A stretch of DNA of 64,000 bases from Chitinophagales bacterium (GTDB lineage Bacteria > Bacteroidota > Bacteroidia > Chitinophagales > UBA2359): contig JAWKLZ010000001.1 in NCBI GenBank assembly GCA_041392475.1, positions 2,294,001 to 2,358,000 on the forward strand, read 5' to 3'. Of the stretch, positions 9,726 through 19,118 are shown piece by piece. Both the position numbers and the translations under genes were made by a program. A model generated the notes under the pieces. It did not search any database. It was given only the letters and a program-made list of their open reading frames with translations, and was not told the origin of the DNA. Each line of letters opens with the position of its first letter. Position 1 is the first letter of the stretch.

Positions 9726-10019
9726 ATGAGCTTAGATGCTATCACAAGTGAATTTCAAAAACGGGCAGCACAAGTTGCTCCTTTAGGTGCAACCTTAAAA
9801 ATAGTCTTAGATGATAAGGTTATTTTTATTGATGGCAAGGGAGATGCCAATCAGGTGTCTAATGAAGATGCTGAAGCAGACTGTACTATATCTACTACTT
9901 CTGAAACCTTTATGGCACTTCAGAGCGGTGACTTGAATCCTATGGCTGCGGTGATGAATGGTGATATTGCCATTGAAGGAGATATGATGGTTGCGATGCA
10001 ATTACAGGGTTTGATGTAG
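9726..10019 (+). CDS. SCP2 sterol-binding domain protein
   Basis: A 97-residue soluble protein that is a single SCP2-like lipid-binding domain. It shows the expected pattern: a predicted beta strand with VIFIDGKG, then DAEADCTISTTSETFMALQSGDLNPMAAVMNGDIAIEGD split over the central part, with the family's M.G.i.i.Gd..... ending. Bacterial stand-alone SCP2 proteins bind hydrophobic ligands; their role is poorly defined. The leader contains a short inverted repeat, GCTAACA (9668-9674) with TGTTAGC (9686-9692), that could be an operator or leader hairpin. The gene ends 15 bases before a strong bidirectional terminator shared with the convergent proline dehydrogenase gene. Confidence 0.85.
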   Translation: MSLDAITSEFQKRAAQVAPLGATLKIVLDDKVIFIDGKGDANQVSNEDAEADCTISTTSETFMALQSGDLNPMAAVMNGDIAIEGDMMVAMQLQGLM

Positions 10020-10033
10020 GTTGAGTTTTTAAT

Positions 10034-10072
10034 ATTGGAGATTAATATATGCGTCATATATTAATCTCCAAT
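10034..10072. terminator. Bidirectional intrinsic terminator between SCP2 and proline dehydrogenase genes
   Basis: A perfect 18-bp stem (10034-10051 with 10055-10072) with a 3-base loop CGT, flanked by T-rich sequence on both sides. It sits exactly between the stops of two convergent genes (10019 and 10076), so it can serve both. Confidence 0.85.
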
Positions 10073-10075
10073 TTA

Positions 10076-11296
10076 TTATTTTAATCTCTTTCGTCTGTCC
10101 AATTCATTCACTATCAGACTCAATTCTCTCCCCATTTGCCCCGAAACAGCGGTATTTTCATCTGCTCGCCGAATCAAGTACGGGATTACCTCTTTGACAG
10201 GGCCATAAGGTAAATACTTAAAAATATTGTAGCCTGCATTTGCCAAATTGAAGGAAATATTGTCACTCATTCCATATAATTGCGAAAAATAAATATGTGA
10301 GTAGTTTCTATCCAACTGTTTTTCTTCAATGAGTTGACAAAGAAAAGCATTGCTCTTTTCATTGTGAGAAGCACAACAAACGGTCATGGTATCTAAATGC
10401 TCTACACAATAGGCCAATGCCAGATTGTAGTCACGATCTGTCGCTTCTTTATCTGGCTGAATAGGAGAAGGATAGCCCATTTTTGCAGCCCGTTCTCGCT
10501 CTTTTTCCATGTATGCACCTCGCACAAGCTTTGCCGCCAAAATGTAGCCTTTCTTTTTTGAGGCAGCATGATTTTCCTTCAAAAATTCTAAGCGATCGTG
10601 CCGATACAGTTGATAGGTATTGAAGATAATGGATTGTTCTACATTGTATTGTTCCATCATTTCCAACACAAACGCATCAATTGCAGGCTGTACCCATGTT
10701 TCTTCTGCATCAAAATAAATGGCTACTTTGTATTTATCGGCTGCTTTGCAGATTTTCTGCAATCTTTTTTTGACATTCTCCAACTCATCCAACTCTTTCT
10801 TCTTCAATGGCTTATCTTCACTGATTTTTTGGAGTAGGTCAAAACGTGCCAAGCCTGAAATTTTACTGCTTACCGCATGAACTTGGTCGTCTTCCCGAGC
10901 ATGTTTGATTGCTTTGGCAATTTGTTTTGCAGCTTCGTCAAAATCATATTCTGTTTCTTTCGCTTCAACGCCATAATCCAGTAAGACTTTCACGCCAAAT
11001 GTTCCCAACTTGTCAATCACCTTTTGGGTTTCCTCCAACGTTTCGCCACCACAAAACTGCTCATAAATTGTTGATTTAAAAGCTGTTTTCACAAATGGAA
11101 TGTGGTATTGAAGGGCTATTTCTACAAATTTTGTTCCCCAATCTACCAGTTTTTCATGGTTGATGGTCTTAAAAAGGATTTTTGCTTTGTGCAACTTATT
11201 AGTTGATTTGTAAGCAAATGCGACTTCGGTATCATCGAACCGAACAGGAATAGGGATGTCTGTTTCAGGCATAATTTTATTAAGATTAATAATCAT
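10076..11296 (-). CDS. Proline dehydrogenase (FAD-dependent, single-domain PutA type)
   Basis: A 406-residue flavoprotein that oxidises proline to 1-pyrroline-5-carboxylate, the first step of proline breakdown. The segment KLVRGAYMEKERERA near residues 258-272 matches the conserved FAD-binding strand of the PRODH domain; the ending VIPYLIRRADENTAV matches the conserved active-site Arg-Arg region (RR.xEN) that holds the proline carboxylate. The aldehyde dehydrogenase half of the bifunctional PutA is absent, so this is the stand-alone form usual in Bacteroidota; its partner P5C dehydrogenase is not in the window. Its ATG overlaps the stop of the rmuC gene by 4 bases (11293-11296), so both come from one message. 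Confidence 0.92.
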   Translation of the reverse strand: MIINLNKIMPETDIPIPVRFDDTEVAFAYKSTNKLHKAKILFKTINHEKLVDWGTKFVEIALQYHIPFVKTAFKSTIYEQFCGGETLEETQKVIDKLGTFGVKVLLDYGVEAKETEYDFDEAAKQIAKAIKHAREDDQVHAVSSKISGLARFDLLQKISEDKPLKKKELDELENVKKRLQKICKAADKYKVAIYFDAEETWVQPAIDAFVLEMMEQYNVEQSIIFNTYQLYRHDRLEFLKENHAASKKKGYILAAKLVRGAYMEKERERAAKMGYPSPIQPDKEATDRDYNLALAYCVEHLDTMTVCCASHNEKSNAFLCQLIEEKQLDRNYSHIYFSQLYGMSDNISFNLANAGYNIFKYLPYGPVKEVIPYLIRRADENTAVSGQMGRELSLIVNELDRRKRLK

Positions 11297-12375
11297 TCAG
11301 GTCTATCGAATAAGGTAGGTTGATAGCTCCCACCTTGCTCTGTATCTGTAATTTGATAAATATTCTTGTCTATTTTTTGGAATTCACTTGCAGCTTGATT
11401 GTACATATTCACAGCCGTTCCCAAGTGCTTGCCGACTTTCTCTAAATAACTTTCGTAAGCCGAAAGATGTTTTCCCAACTCACTCACTTTTTTGATAACT
11501 TCCTTCACCGAATTTTCAATTTCCAGGCCTTTCAAGCCAAGTAAGAGGGTTTCGAGATAGGCATAAAATGAAGTAGGCGATACCAAAACAACCCGTTTCC
11601 GAAACGCATACTCTACCATATCTCGACTATCAGCCGCATTGTAGGCCAACAAATGTTGGTAAACTCCTTCGGCTGGAATGAACATAAACGCAAAAGCAGT
11701 CGTATCCTCTCCTACCCTCACATATTTGGAAGTTTCGTCAATGCGCTGTTTCACATCGTTTCTAAAAAGGCGTTCCAATTTCACTTTCAATGTTTTATCA
11801 TCCGTTTGAATCATGCGGTTGTAGCGAGCCAACGAAAACTTTGCATCAATGGGAATAATGGTATCTCTAAAAAAAATTGCAGCATCTACAATTTCACCAT
11901 TGTTGAAGCGATATTGCATTTTATATTGCTGTGGCGAGAGAGTATTTGCCAACAAGGTCTCCAAAAAGTATTCCCCCAAAACACCTCGCTGTTTGGGATG
12001 CTGCAATATGCGTTCCAAGCTTTTTATCTGCTCTGCAAAAGACAATACTTGTTTGTTTGTGCTTTCCAATTCTCCAATTTTGCTGGTGATTTCCTGTATG
12101 AGTTTTGAAGAAGCACTGTGTTGCTGTTGAAGGTGTTGGGTATTGTGTTGTTGGTGACTGCTAATTTGTTGTATCACCTTATCCAAACGGTGCTGCATTT
12201 CCTGTCTTCCTTGTGTTCCTGTTTCACTCATTTCCTTTTTGAGGTCTTGCAGCAGGGTCAGCATCAACTGCATGGAAGCACTCTCTCTAGGCTGTCGGTT
12301 CGTCACCTGAAAATAAATCAACCATATCAATGCCACCAAAATAAGCGTACCCAATATTAGCATATATTGTTCCAT
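11293..12375 (-). CDS. rmuC: DNA recombination protein RmuC
   Basis: A 360-residue protein with one N-terminal membrane helix (residues 5-23), a Gln-rich coiled coil (about 35-115) and a C-terminal RmuC domain with PKQRGVLGEYFLETLL, FFRDTIIPIDAKFSL and FAFMFIPAEGVYQHLL. RmuC proteins carry a nuclease-like fold (the PIDAKF segment contains the conserved Asp and Lys) and limit rearrangements such as inversion at short inverted repeats. That is of interest in a window with many small palindromes, but the link is only a thought. The gene is translationally coupled to the downstream proline dehydrogenase gene by a 4-base overlap; the two have no known metabolic link. Confidence 0.92.
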   Translation of the reverse strand: MEQYMLILGTLILVALIWLIYFQVTNRQPRESASMQLMLTLLQDLKKEMSETGTQGRQEMQHRLDKVIQQISSHQQHNTQHLQQQHSASSKLIQEITSKIGELESTNKQVLSFAEQIKSLERILQHPKQRGVLGEYFLETLLANTLSPQQYKMQYRFNNGEIVDAAIFFRDTIIPIDAKFSLARYNRMIQTDDKTLKVKLERLFRNDVKQRIDETSKYVRVGEDTTAFAFMFIPAEGVYQHLLAYNAADSRDMVEYAFRKRVVLVSPTSFYAYLETLLLGLKGLEIENSVKEVIKKVSELGKHLSAYESYLEKVGKHLGTAVNMYNQAASEFQKIDKNIYQITDTEQGGSYQPTLFDRPE

Positions 12376-12510
12376 AATGATTAGTAGATTAATGACCCGT
12401 GATTGGTTTTTTAACTACATCGAAGGATTGTCTGACACATTTTTTTTTATTCATTCCTTACTAACACTCAAAAAATTAGACTCATGGATATTTTTAGTGG
12501 AGCAGTTAAA

Positions 12511-12585
12511 GACTTTTGTAGTTTCCTTTTGAGAGCATACTGATTTTCAAACATTCCATATCTTTAAAAATAAATTACAAAAGTC
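12511..12585. repeat. Inverted-arm element, copy A of a four-copy family
   Basis: GACTTTTGTAGTTT at 12511-12524 pairs with AAATTACAAAAGTC at 12572-12585 (13 of 14 positions), enclosing 47 unrelated bases. Copies with the same arms lie at 27821-27902, 56484-56560 and 63029-63101. Read on the minus strand, the motif TTCATCGAAGATTTT (12608-12594) precedes the arms, as it does in the 63-kb copy. The element follows the 3' end of the gene at 12681-14108. The rest of the 12376-12680 gap holds no gene I can support. Confidence 0.75.
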
Positions 12586-12680
12586 TCATTTCACTAAAAT
12601 CTTCGATGAACCAAAAATTAAGTCCAGCATTTGAAATTTTCAACTATCTGATTGAGAAGTGATTTTTTAATTCTTATTCC

Positions 12681-14108
12681 TTACTTATCTTTCAATTCTT
12701 CAATTTTTTCCAGCAGCCATTCTCGGTTTGTAATATACTGCAATTCTTCAAGTTCCTTACGGATATCTTTCACATTTGCATCAGGGTCAAAACGTGCTTT
12801 GGCGAGTTTGTTTAGTAAACGAATAAAATTGTGATAGGTCTTTTGGAAATGCTCTGCAATGTTGGTGTCACGGTGCAAATAAATGCGAAAAGCATGTATA
12901 AGCGCAAACAAAGCCTCATCTTCTTCCAATTCATAATAGGTTTTAGCAAGCAAGGTTTTGTGTTCAGCATAGTTATAAGCATCTTCAAACTCAAAACTAA
13001 GTAAGAAACTTAGGGTTTCTGTGTAATTTTTTTTATGGAAATTTAGTTCCGAAAGGCTGTAATTTACCCAGTTTTCTCGGTTCAAAGGTACAAGCAAAGG
13101 ACTGTATTTTTCAATAAACATTTCTGCCCACTCCAATTCACCCAATCGAAGTCCTGCAATGAGCGCATTTCTGAAATTAATGTGGTTGTTGATAAATCCA
13201 TTGTCAATCAATATATCTCGTTCAAACATGAGTTTGTATAGCTCATAAATGTCTTTGAGGTATTTACTTTCACCTCCTTTCAATTTTTTATTAAGGTAGT
13301 TAAATGTCGCAATATATATCTGCCTAATTTCCATTATAGACAAAGCATCTCGATGTTTTCCCAACAAAATTTTCAACTCTTCATAATATGTATCTTTTTC
13401 CTCTTTCAACAACAACAAGAGGCGATAATACAGATGAATAGCTGGTATATGTTCAAAAGAATTGGTCTCCAAATAATTCAATATCTGATCAAACATTTGC
13501 ATGTTGTGATCTACCGTAATCACACTTTGACTATTAAGCATTGCACAGCAATACCGCAATTTTAGGGCTAAATAAAAATAATCTAAGTTGTTCACCGCTT
13601 CTTCAACATTGGTATCTATCAACCTATTATTTCTCCTGATACTGTGATCAAAAGCCACATCTTCAATGCGATGAACATAGTAGTAATGAGTCGCTGATTT
13701 CTCTTTGGTTTTTGCCGTTTGTTTTTTTAATTCCTGGTATTTTTGAGCAAAATGTTTGTCAATATACCTTCTATCAAATGCTGTCAAAAGCAATTCATCA
13801 AACTGAATATCAGACGATTCTCTATCAATTTGAACAAGGAAGGCCTCCAACAATTTTGCCAATTGTGACATGATATTCCGCAGTTTTTGGACATTAAATT
13901 TTTGCTTACTCCCAAAAACCGTCTTGTACGCATTTTCTTTGGTGAAACGGGTATTTTCAAAATCAGGGTAATATTTGCGAATAAATTTCAGCAATGCAAT
14001 TACCTTATCATTCTTATTGAAGAAGGGCGAATTTACATAATCATCAAAACGCTTGATTTCGCTGTCATCTAGTGCTTGAATAATCTCTACAAGTTTTGTT
14101 TTCTGCAT
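12681..14108 (-). CDS. Conserved Bacteroidota protein of unknown function, helical-repeat-like
   Basis: A 475-residue soluble protein made almost entirely of amphipathic helices, with no signal peptide and no membrane segment. The opening (ALDDSEIKRFDDYVNSPFFNK) and the regular alternation of helix pairs (for example NLDYFYLALKLRYCCAM and ALIHAFRIYLHRDTN) resemble an alpha-solenoid of TPR-like type. I know proteins of this general appearance as lineage-specific hypotheticals in Bacteroidota but cannot assign a role. It is transcribed away from the C25 peptidase gene across a 580-base divergent gap and is followed by inverted-arm element A. Confidence 0.75.
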   Translation of the reverse strand: MQKTKLVEIIQALDDSEIKRFDDYVNSPFFNKNDKVIALLKFIRKYYPDFENTRFTKENAYKTVFGSKQKFNVQKLRNIMSQLAKLLEAFLVQIDRESSDIQFDELLLTAFDRRYIDKHFAQKYQELKKQTAKTKEKSATHYYYVHRIEDVAFDHSIRRNNRLIDTNVEEAVNNLDYFYLALKLRYCCAMLNSQSVITVDHNMQMFDQILNYLETNSFEHIPAIHLYYRLLLLLKEEKDTYYEELKILLGKHRDALSIMEIRQIYIATFNYLNKKLKGGESKYLKDIYELYKLMFERDILIDNGFINNHINFRNALIAGLRLGELEWAEMFIEKYSPLLVPLNRENWVNYSLSELNFHKKNYTETLSFLLSFEFEDAYNYAEHKTLLAKTYYELEEDEALFALIHAFRIYLHRDTNIAEHFQKTYHNFIRLLNKLAKARFDPDANVKDIRKELEELQYITNREWLLEKIEELKDK

Positions 14109-14488
14109 ACAACGTGGATAAGTGATAGAATGTGTTAATGCGAAAATTTGATAAAAAGTTGCATCTTCCTAAAATTCACACAAAATTAGGCTTTTTTTAG
14201 GCTTTTTTTGAAGCTATTTTTTAGTATAAAAACTGTATCTTTTTAGTATCAGTAAACACTTCCTAACAGCAATTAAATCAGCTACTTAATATCATTTCAT
14301 TTTCATTTTTATTTCCATTTTTCCCTTCAAAAAAATGTTATGATTGGCAATTCTTGTACTTTCAGACACCAGCATGTCGGAGTATATTTGTGATGTAATT
14401 AAACGGAAAGTAATTGTAGCAATATTGCAAAAAACAAAATCAAGTGTATGTAAAAAAATCCTTGTAAAATTGTAGAAAACCATTCGAG

Positions 14489-14563
14489 GGAGCAAAAAGG
14501 CAGGAAAGTAATAGATGTGGAGTCAAATAACTTTAAAAAATAACCTTTTTGCTCCTTTTTTTT
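14489..14563 (+). terminator. Intrinsic terminator with no recognised gene before it
   Basis: GGAGCAAAAAGG (14489-14500) pairs perfectly with CCTTTTTGCTCC (14544-14555), directly followed by eight T (14556-14563). The loop is 43 bases. It points along the plus strand in the middle of the 14109-14690 intergenic region, where I see no plus-strand gene for it to end. It may terminate a small RNA or an attenuated leader of the C25 peptidase gene. A short inverted repeat GTCCG/CGGAC follows at 14577-14601. The remainder of this gap is AT-rich with homopolymer runs and a tandem AGGCTTTTTTT near 14190. Confidence 0.55.
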
Positions 14564-14741
14564 GAAGAAGAAAGATGTCCGATTGTCGAAAGATAGCGGA
14601 CTTTGTTGGTTTATGTTGTTAGCAAATTATTATTTTGTTGAAAAAATAGAAGAAAGTAAGAGAAACTTATTAACTTTATATTTCGAATAAATGAATGAAG
14701 AATTGTTTGTTTATCCTAAATGCCCTGTAAAAAACATCGTT

Positions 14742-17700
14742 ATGCAAATTTTTAAACTACCCTACATACATTTTCTACTTATATGCCTCTTACCACTTAC
14801 TGCTATTGCACAATCATCCAGCAGTTATTATGCAAATGAATGGATAAATTATAACCAATCCTACTATAAAGTTAAAGTAGGTGATGATGCTTTGTATCGT
14901 ATTTCTTTCGATGCACTTCAAAAAACAGACCTTCCATTATCGGCTGACGGCTTTCAATTGTTCCATAATGGTGAGCAAGTGCCACTTTATGTTAGCAGCA
15001 GTGAGAACTTGACGGGAGAAGATTATATAGAATTTTATGGACGAAAAAATGATGGTCGTTTTGATAGCCGTCTTTACCAAGAAGAAAATGGACAACTGAA
15101 TCCGTATAAGAGTTTGTTCAACGATACATCAACCTATTACCTAACATGGAACAACACAGCACAAAATCTTAGAGTTCAAGACACTGAAAACGATGTGTCG
15201 GCTTTTGGCATTGCAGAGAAGGAAACCTTCTTTATGCACGAGGTTTTGTTGATGCCCGATAAAAAGAACCAATCAGTAAGCCGTTTTAGTAGAGGAAAAC
15301 CAACTATGTTGGCTTTTAGAAGTGCAAGATCTACTACAAATGAAGCAGATATTTTATCGCCTTACAACTACGCAGACTTTGAAAGAGGTGAGGGTCTTGT
15401 GGACTCTATCATTGACAATAGTTTCCGAAAGTATGGTATGCCAACTCCTGCCCTATTCAAAGGAAGCAATGCGCCAATGGCAGAACTGGAGGTCAAAGTT
15501 GTAGGAAGAAATGACGATACGATGGTAAACCCGGATCACCATATTCGGGTAAATGTCAAAAACATACCTTATTTGGATAAGTCGTTTGATGGCTATGAAA
15601 CACCAGATTATACATTCCCAATAGCAGCAAGTGATATCGATAACAAAATCACTCAGATAGTTGTAGAATCCGTTGGAGATTTGCTAAAAGCACCCGAAGA
15701 TGATTGGCAATCAGTTGCTTATTTGAAGCTTCGTTATCCCCGAACTTTTGACTTCAAACCCTACATAGACAATGATTTTATCAACTCCAACCAATTTGTT
15801 TTTGAACTAACCCACAACAATATTTCTTATATCGAAATCGAAGGTTTTAGCGGTGGTAGTAATCCAGTTGTCTATGATTTGACGAATCATTTACGATTGA
15901 TTCCCAATATCAAAAATGGCAAATATAGAATCGCCCTACCCGCAGGAACAAACGTTGCAGATAGCCGAAAGTTGGTCATTAGTGCTACTGAAGAGGTTTT
16001 CAATGATTTAAGTGGTCGAGATGATATCATCAAAATAATGAATGATATTGAAAGAGTAAGATTTACAGACTTCAAAAAAATAAACAATCAAGGAGATTTT
16101 ATTCTCGTCTATAACCCACAATTGGTTTATTCTTCGGCTGATTTTGACCAATTTGAAGGTTATGCTAAGTATAGAAGATCAGAAGATGGTGGTTCTCACA
16201 AAGTTGTCACTGTATCTATTGAAGAATTGTATGACCAATTTGCGTCTGGCATCAAAACACACCCATTGAGTATCCGCAATTTTGTAAACTATGCAGTTGA
16301 TAAATGGACAATCAAACCTGAATATATGCTATTGGTAGGAAAATCCATTGATTACAGAGACATTGCGTTGGATCCGCTCAACAATTACCACAAGTGTTTG
16401 ATACCTTCTTATGGTTCTCCTCCATCTGATAATATGCTCACAGCCAGAGATGCAAGCACCTATTTGCCACAGTTAAAAATAGGCAGAATTCCTGCTCAAA
16501 CCATTGCAGAAACCTTCAATTATATGAACAAGGTGACAGTACACGAAGAGCAGCAAAGAAATCCTGCATGTACGAAAGAGGAAAGATTATGGATGAAACG
16601 AGTCTTGCATCCTTTCCAAGCATCTAATAATGATGAGGGTTTGTATGTAGTCAACAATGTAATGAATCCTTTGAAGCAAAAAATCGAAAATAGCACCTAT
16701 GGCGCACATTCTCAACGTTTTGCTCAAATCGGCACAAATGATGCTAGTAATGTGACCAAACAGTACAATCAGATGGTAGAGAAAGGTGCTGCCTTAGTGA
16801 CTTACTGGGGACACTTGGACGGTAATTGGCGCTGGCAATTTGATATTTGGAAAGCTTCAGAATACGATAGCACGGGTAGATTTGCCTTCTTCGCACCAAT
16901 ATGCGACCATGCAGGACAGATTCACAAACGAATGACAGGCAGTAACGAAAAATCGCAAGCAGAAGAATATATCTTGGAAAGACGGGCTGGTGCCATCGGC
17001 TATTTGGCAGGTGTTTCTTATTATGAAGATTTTGAACAAACAAAAGATTTTCATATCCGCTTCTACGATTTACTCTCCAACCAAAACTATGGACACTCCG
17101 TAGGTGCTTCTCTACATCAGTGGTTTGAAGAATCTATTGCCAGTGCAACACCCGAAAATGAACCCTACATCAAACTCATTGCAGAACACCTCACTTATGT
17201 AGGAGATCCAACAATCTGTTTGTTTGCAGGAGATAAGGCCGACTATGTGGTTGAAGAGGAAGATATACAAATCATTAACCCAAACAATGGAAATATTATA
17301 GACAAAGTAACTCCTTTCATGTCGGAGTTTACTGTGAAAGTCACGGTATCTAATTTGGGTAAAGCCTCTAATGACTCCATCGAGTTGGAGGTAGTGAGGA
17401 CACTGACGGACGGAACGCAAATCAATTTGGCAAGCAAAAAAGTATTGGCTCCCCCTTACCAACAAGCCTACTACGTCAATGTCGCCAACGATATTTTTGA
17501 AGGTGATGGAATCAACGAAATCAGCGTTTCGATTGACCAAAAAGACAAAATCAGTGAAAGCTGTGAGGACAACAATTTTAGCAAAAAAACCCTTCAAATA
17601 GAAGGCAATTGTGAAATGTCAGAAACCGTTGCAGCAGTTGATAATATTGTAGTAATGGACGACCAAGATGTTTCCAACTTGAGTATGGCATCTATTGGTG

Positions 17701-18893
17701 AAAACTATACTTTTGAATGGTCGAATGGCAGCACTGAAAATGCCATTGAAGTAACCGAACAAGGTATTTATACCGTCAATATCACCGATGATTTGGGCTG
17801 CAATGTCGAAAAAACCTTCAAAGTATATCCAAACGATTTGGTCTATCCCGGCGATGCCAATTACGACGGAACTGCCAATATGTACGATTTATTGTCTATT
17901 GGTTTAGGCTATAATTTTGAAGGAGAGCTAAGAGAAGATAGCGATATCTACAACTGGGATGGCCAATTGGCTTTTGATTGGGATACGGAAATAGTAGCGG
18001 ATGCTTTGAACGCCAAGCACTCAGACTGCAATGGTAATGGAATCATCAACAGCGATGATGTTACTGCTATCAAAGCCAATTATCACCAAACTGTGGACAA
18101 GACAGCCTCCACTTTTGAAACCTATGATGCAGCCTTATATGTGGAAGCAGTGGACACAATCATTCCTGGCTACGAACACGTTTTTTCGGTGAATTTGGGA
18201 ACTGAGAATAAGCCTGCCGAAGGGATTTACGGAATTGCTTTCACCGCAGAATTTACCCTTGCAGAACTTGGCGAAGACGACACCATACAACTCAACGCTC
18301 CAATGGCTACCTACGGCAATTCTTGGTTGGGTGTGAAAGGGCAAGATATGCTTACCCTAGATACTATCATGAACAATACATTGCTATGGGATGTGGCACT
18401 GACACGAACCAACCACGAAAATAGAACAAGTTATGGCGCACTCTGCAATTTGGGTTGTGTGATGGTGATAGGAAGCCTTAAATCGGCTGGACAGCGTGAA
18501 GTACCTATCAATTTAACCTTGAAAAATGTGGTTGTCACCAGAGCCGATGGTTCTAAAGTTCAGCTAAAATCTACGAAACGCACCTTTGTTATTGCCGATC
18601 CTGTAGTGACGGGCATTGAAGATGTAGCCAATACTTTTGCATTGATGACTCTATCGCCCAACCCTGCTAACAGCCTCGTTTACTTGGACTTCAAAGGGTA
18701 TCAACCCCAAGAAACAATGACTCAAATCCACCTATACGACCTTGCGGGTCAGTTGCTTATCAGCCAACAAAAAGCAATTCGCAACAATGATCGGGTGACT
18801 TTGGATATTGCTGATTTGCCAGAGGGTATGTATTGGGTGCAAATGGTGAATGGGAATGCTCAAGTGACTAAGAAATTATTGATTGCGAAGTAA
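14742..18893 (+). CDS. PorU2-like gingipain-family (C25) protein with T9SS type A sorting domain
   Basis: A very large secreted protein (about 1383 residues). The Met at 14742 is preferred because it opens a 24-residue signal peptide (hydrophobic core FLLICLLPL, cleavage near AIAQ); an upstream in-frame ATG at 14691 would add 17 residues before it. The N-terminal part (ANEWINYNQSYYKVKV, then IEFYGRKNDGRFDSRLY) is that of proteins called putative sortase PorU2. The C25 domain carries the likely catalytic His in TYWGHLDG (codon 16812-16814) and Cys in FAPICDHAG (codon 16902-16904). Two dockerin/EF-hand-like loops follow (GDANYDGTANMYD and CNGNGIINSDD), then a type A sorting domain starting at LSPNPANS. 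Probably a cell-surface protease or sortase accessory. The WGHL in place of the usual GHG/GHS is unusual. Confidence 0.82.
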   Translation: MQIFKLPYIHFLLICLLPLTAIAQSSSSYYANEWINYNQSYYKVKVGDDALYRISFDALQKTDLPLSADGFQLFHNGEQVPLYVSSSENLTGEDYIEFYGRKNDGRFDSRLYQEENGQLNPYKSLFNDTSTYYLTWNNTAQNLRVQDTENDVSAFGIAEKETFFMHEVLLMPDKKNQSVSRFSRGKPTMLAFRSARSTTNEADILSPYNYADFERGEGLVDSIIDNSFRKYGMPTPALFKGSNAPMAELEVKVVGRNDDTMVNPDHHIRVNVKNIPYLDKSFDGYETPDYTFPIAASDIDNKITQIVVESVGDLLKAPEDDWQSVAYLKLRYPRTFDFKPYIDNDFINSNQFVFELTHNNISYIEIEGFSGGSNPVVYDLTNHLRLIPNIKNGKYRIALPAGTNVADSRKLVISATEEVFNDLSGRDDIIKIMNDIERVRFTDFKKINNQGDFILVYNPQLVYSSADFDQFEGYAKYRRSEDGGSHKVVTVSIEELYDQFASGIKTHPLSIRNFVNYAVDKWTIKPEYMLLVGKSIDYRDIALDPLNNYHKCLIPSYGSPPSDNMLTARDASTYLPQLKIGRIPAQTIAETFNYMNKVTVHEEQQRNPACTKEERLWMKRVLHPFQASNNDEGLYVVNNVMNPLKQKIENSTYGAHSQRFAQIGTNDASNVTKQYNQMVEKGAALVTYWGHLDGNWRWQFDIWKASEYDSTGRFAFFAPICDHAGQIHKRMTGSNEKSQAEEYILERRAGAIGYLAGVSYYEDFEQTKDFHIRFYDLLSNQNYGHSVGASLHQWFEESIASATPENEPYIKLIAEHLTYVGDPTICLFAGDKADYVVEEEDIQIINPNNGNIIDKVTPFMSEFTVKVTVSNLGKASNDSIELEVVRTLTDGTQINLASKKVLAPPYQQAYYVNVANDIFEGDGINEISVSIDQKDKISESCEDNNFSKKTLQIEGNCEMSETVAAVDNIVVMDDQDVSNLSMASIGENYTFEWSNGSTENAIEVTEQGIYTVNITDDLGCNVEKTFKVYPNDLVYPGDANYDGTANMYDLLSIGLGYNFEGELREDSDIYNWDGQLAFDWDTEIVADALNAKHSDCNGNGIINSDDVTAIKANYHQTVDKTASTFETYDAALYVEAVDTIIPGYEHVFSVNLGTENKPAEGIYGIAFTAEFTLAELGEDDTIQLNAPMATYGNSWLGVKGQDMLTLDTIMNNTLLWDVALTRTNHENRTSYGALCNLGCVMVIGSLKSAGQREVPINLTLKNVVVTRADGSKVQLKSTKRTFVIADPVVTGIEDVANTFALMTLSPNPANSLVYLDFKGYQPQETMTQIHLYDLAGQLLISQQKAIRNNDRVTLDIADLPEGMYWVQMVNGNAQVTKKLLIAK

Positions 18894-19013
18894 AAGAGTG
18901 ATTGGTCTATTAGTGACTGGCAATTAGTTTCCAAAACTATTAACTGTCAGTCTTTTGCACAAAAAACAAGCTGCAAGTTATTTGGTTGATGTTGAATAAC
19001 TTGCTCCTTATTG

Positions 19014-19057
19014 GAAAGGGAGAAAAGATATTTTAGATATCCTTTCTCCCTTTTTTT
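19014..19057 (+). terminator. Intrinsic terminator after the C25 peptidase gene
   Basis: An 18-bp stem with one G-T mismatch (19014-19031 with 19037-19054) and a 5-base loop, followed by T7 (19051-19057). A second, smaller hairpin precedes it (GCAAGTTATT 18973-18982 with its complement 18995-19004). Together they end the 14742-18893 transcript before the convergent gene at 19119. Confidence 0.8.
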
Positions 19058-19118
19058 GTTTTGACTCTTCCACCTATCATTACAAAAAGGAAAGAGCATT
19101 TATGGAATTCTGAGATGC

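Noticed and set aside
14292..14495. 67-residue minus-strand frame upstream of the C25 gene
   Set aside because: It starts inside the terminator stem, has low-complexity Lys/Met ending and no family resemblance; probably chance.
18927..18972. Similarity between 18927-18972 and 40828-40870 (ATTAACTGTCA and neighbouring bases)
   Set aside because: The match is short and imperfect, with only two copies; too weak to call a repeat family.
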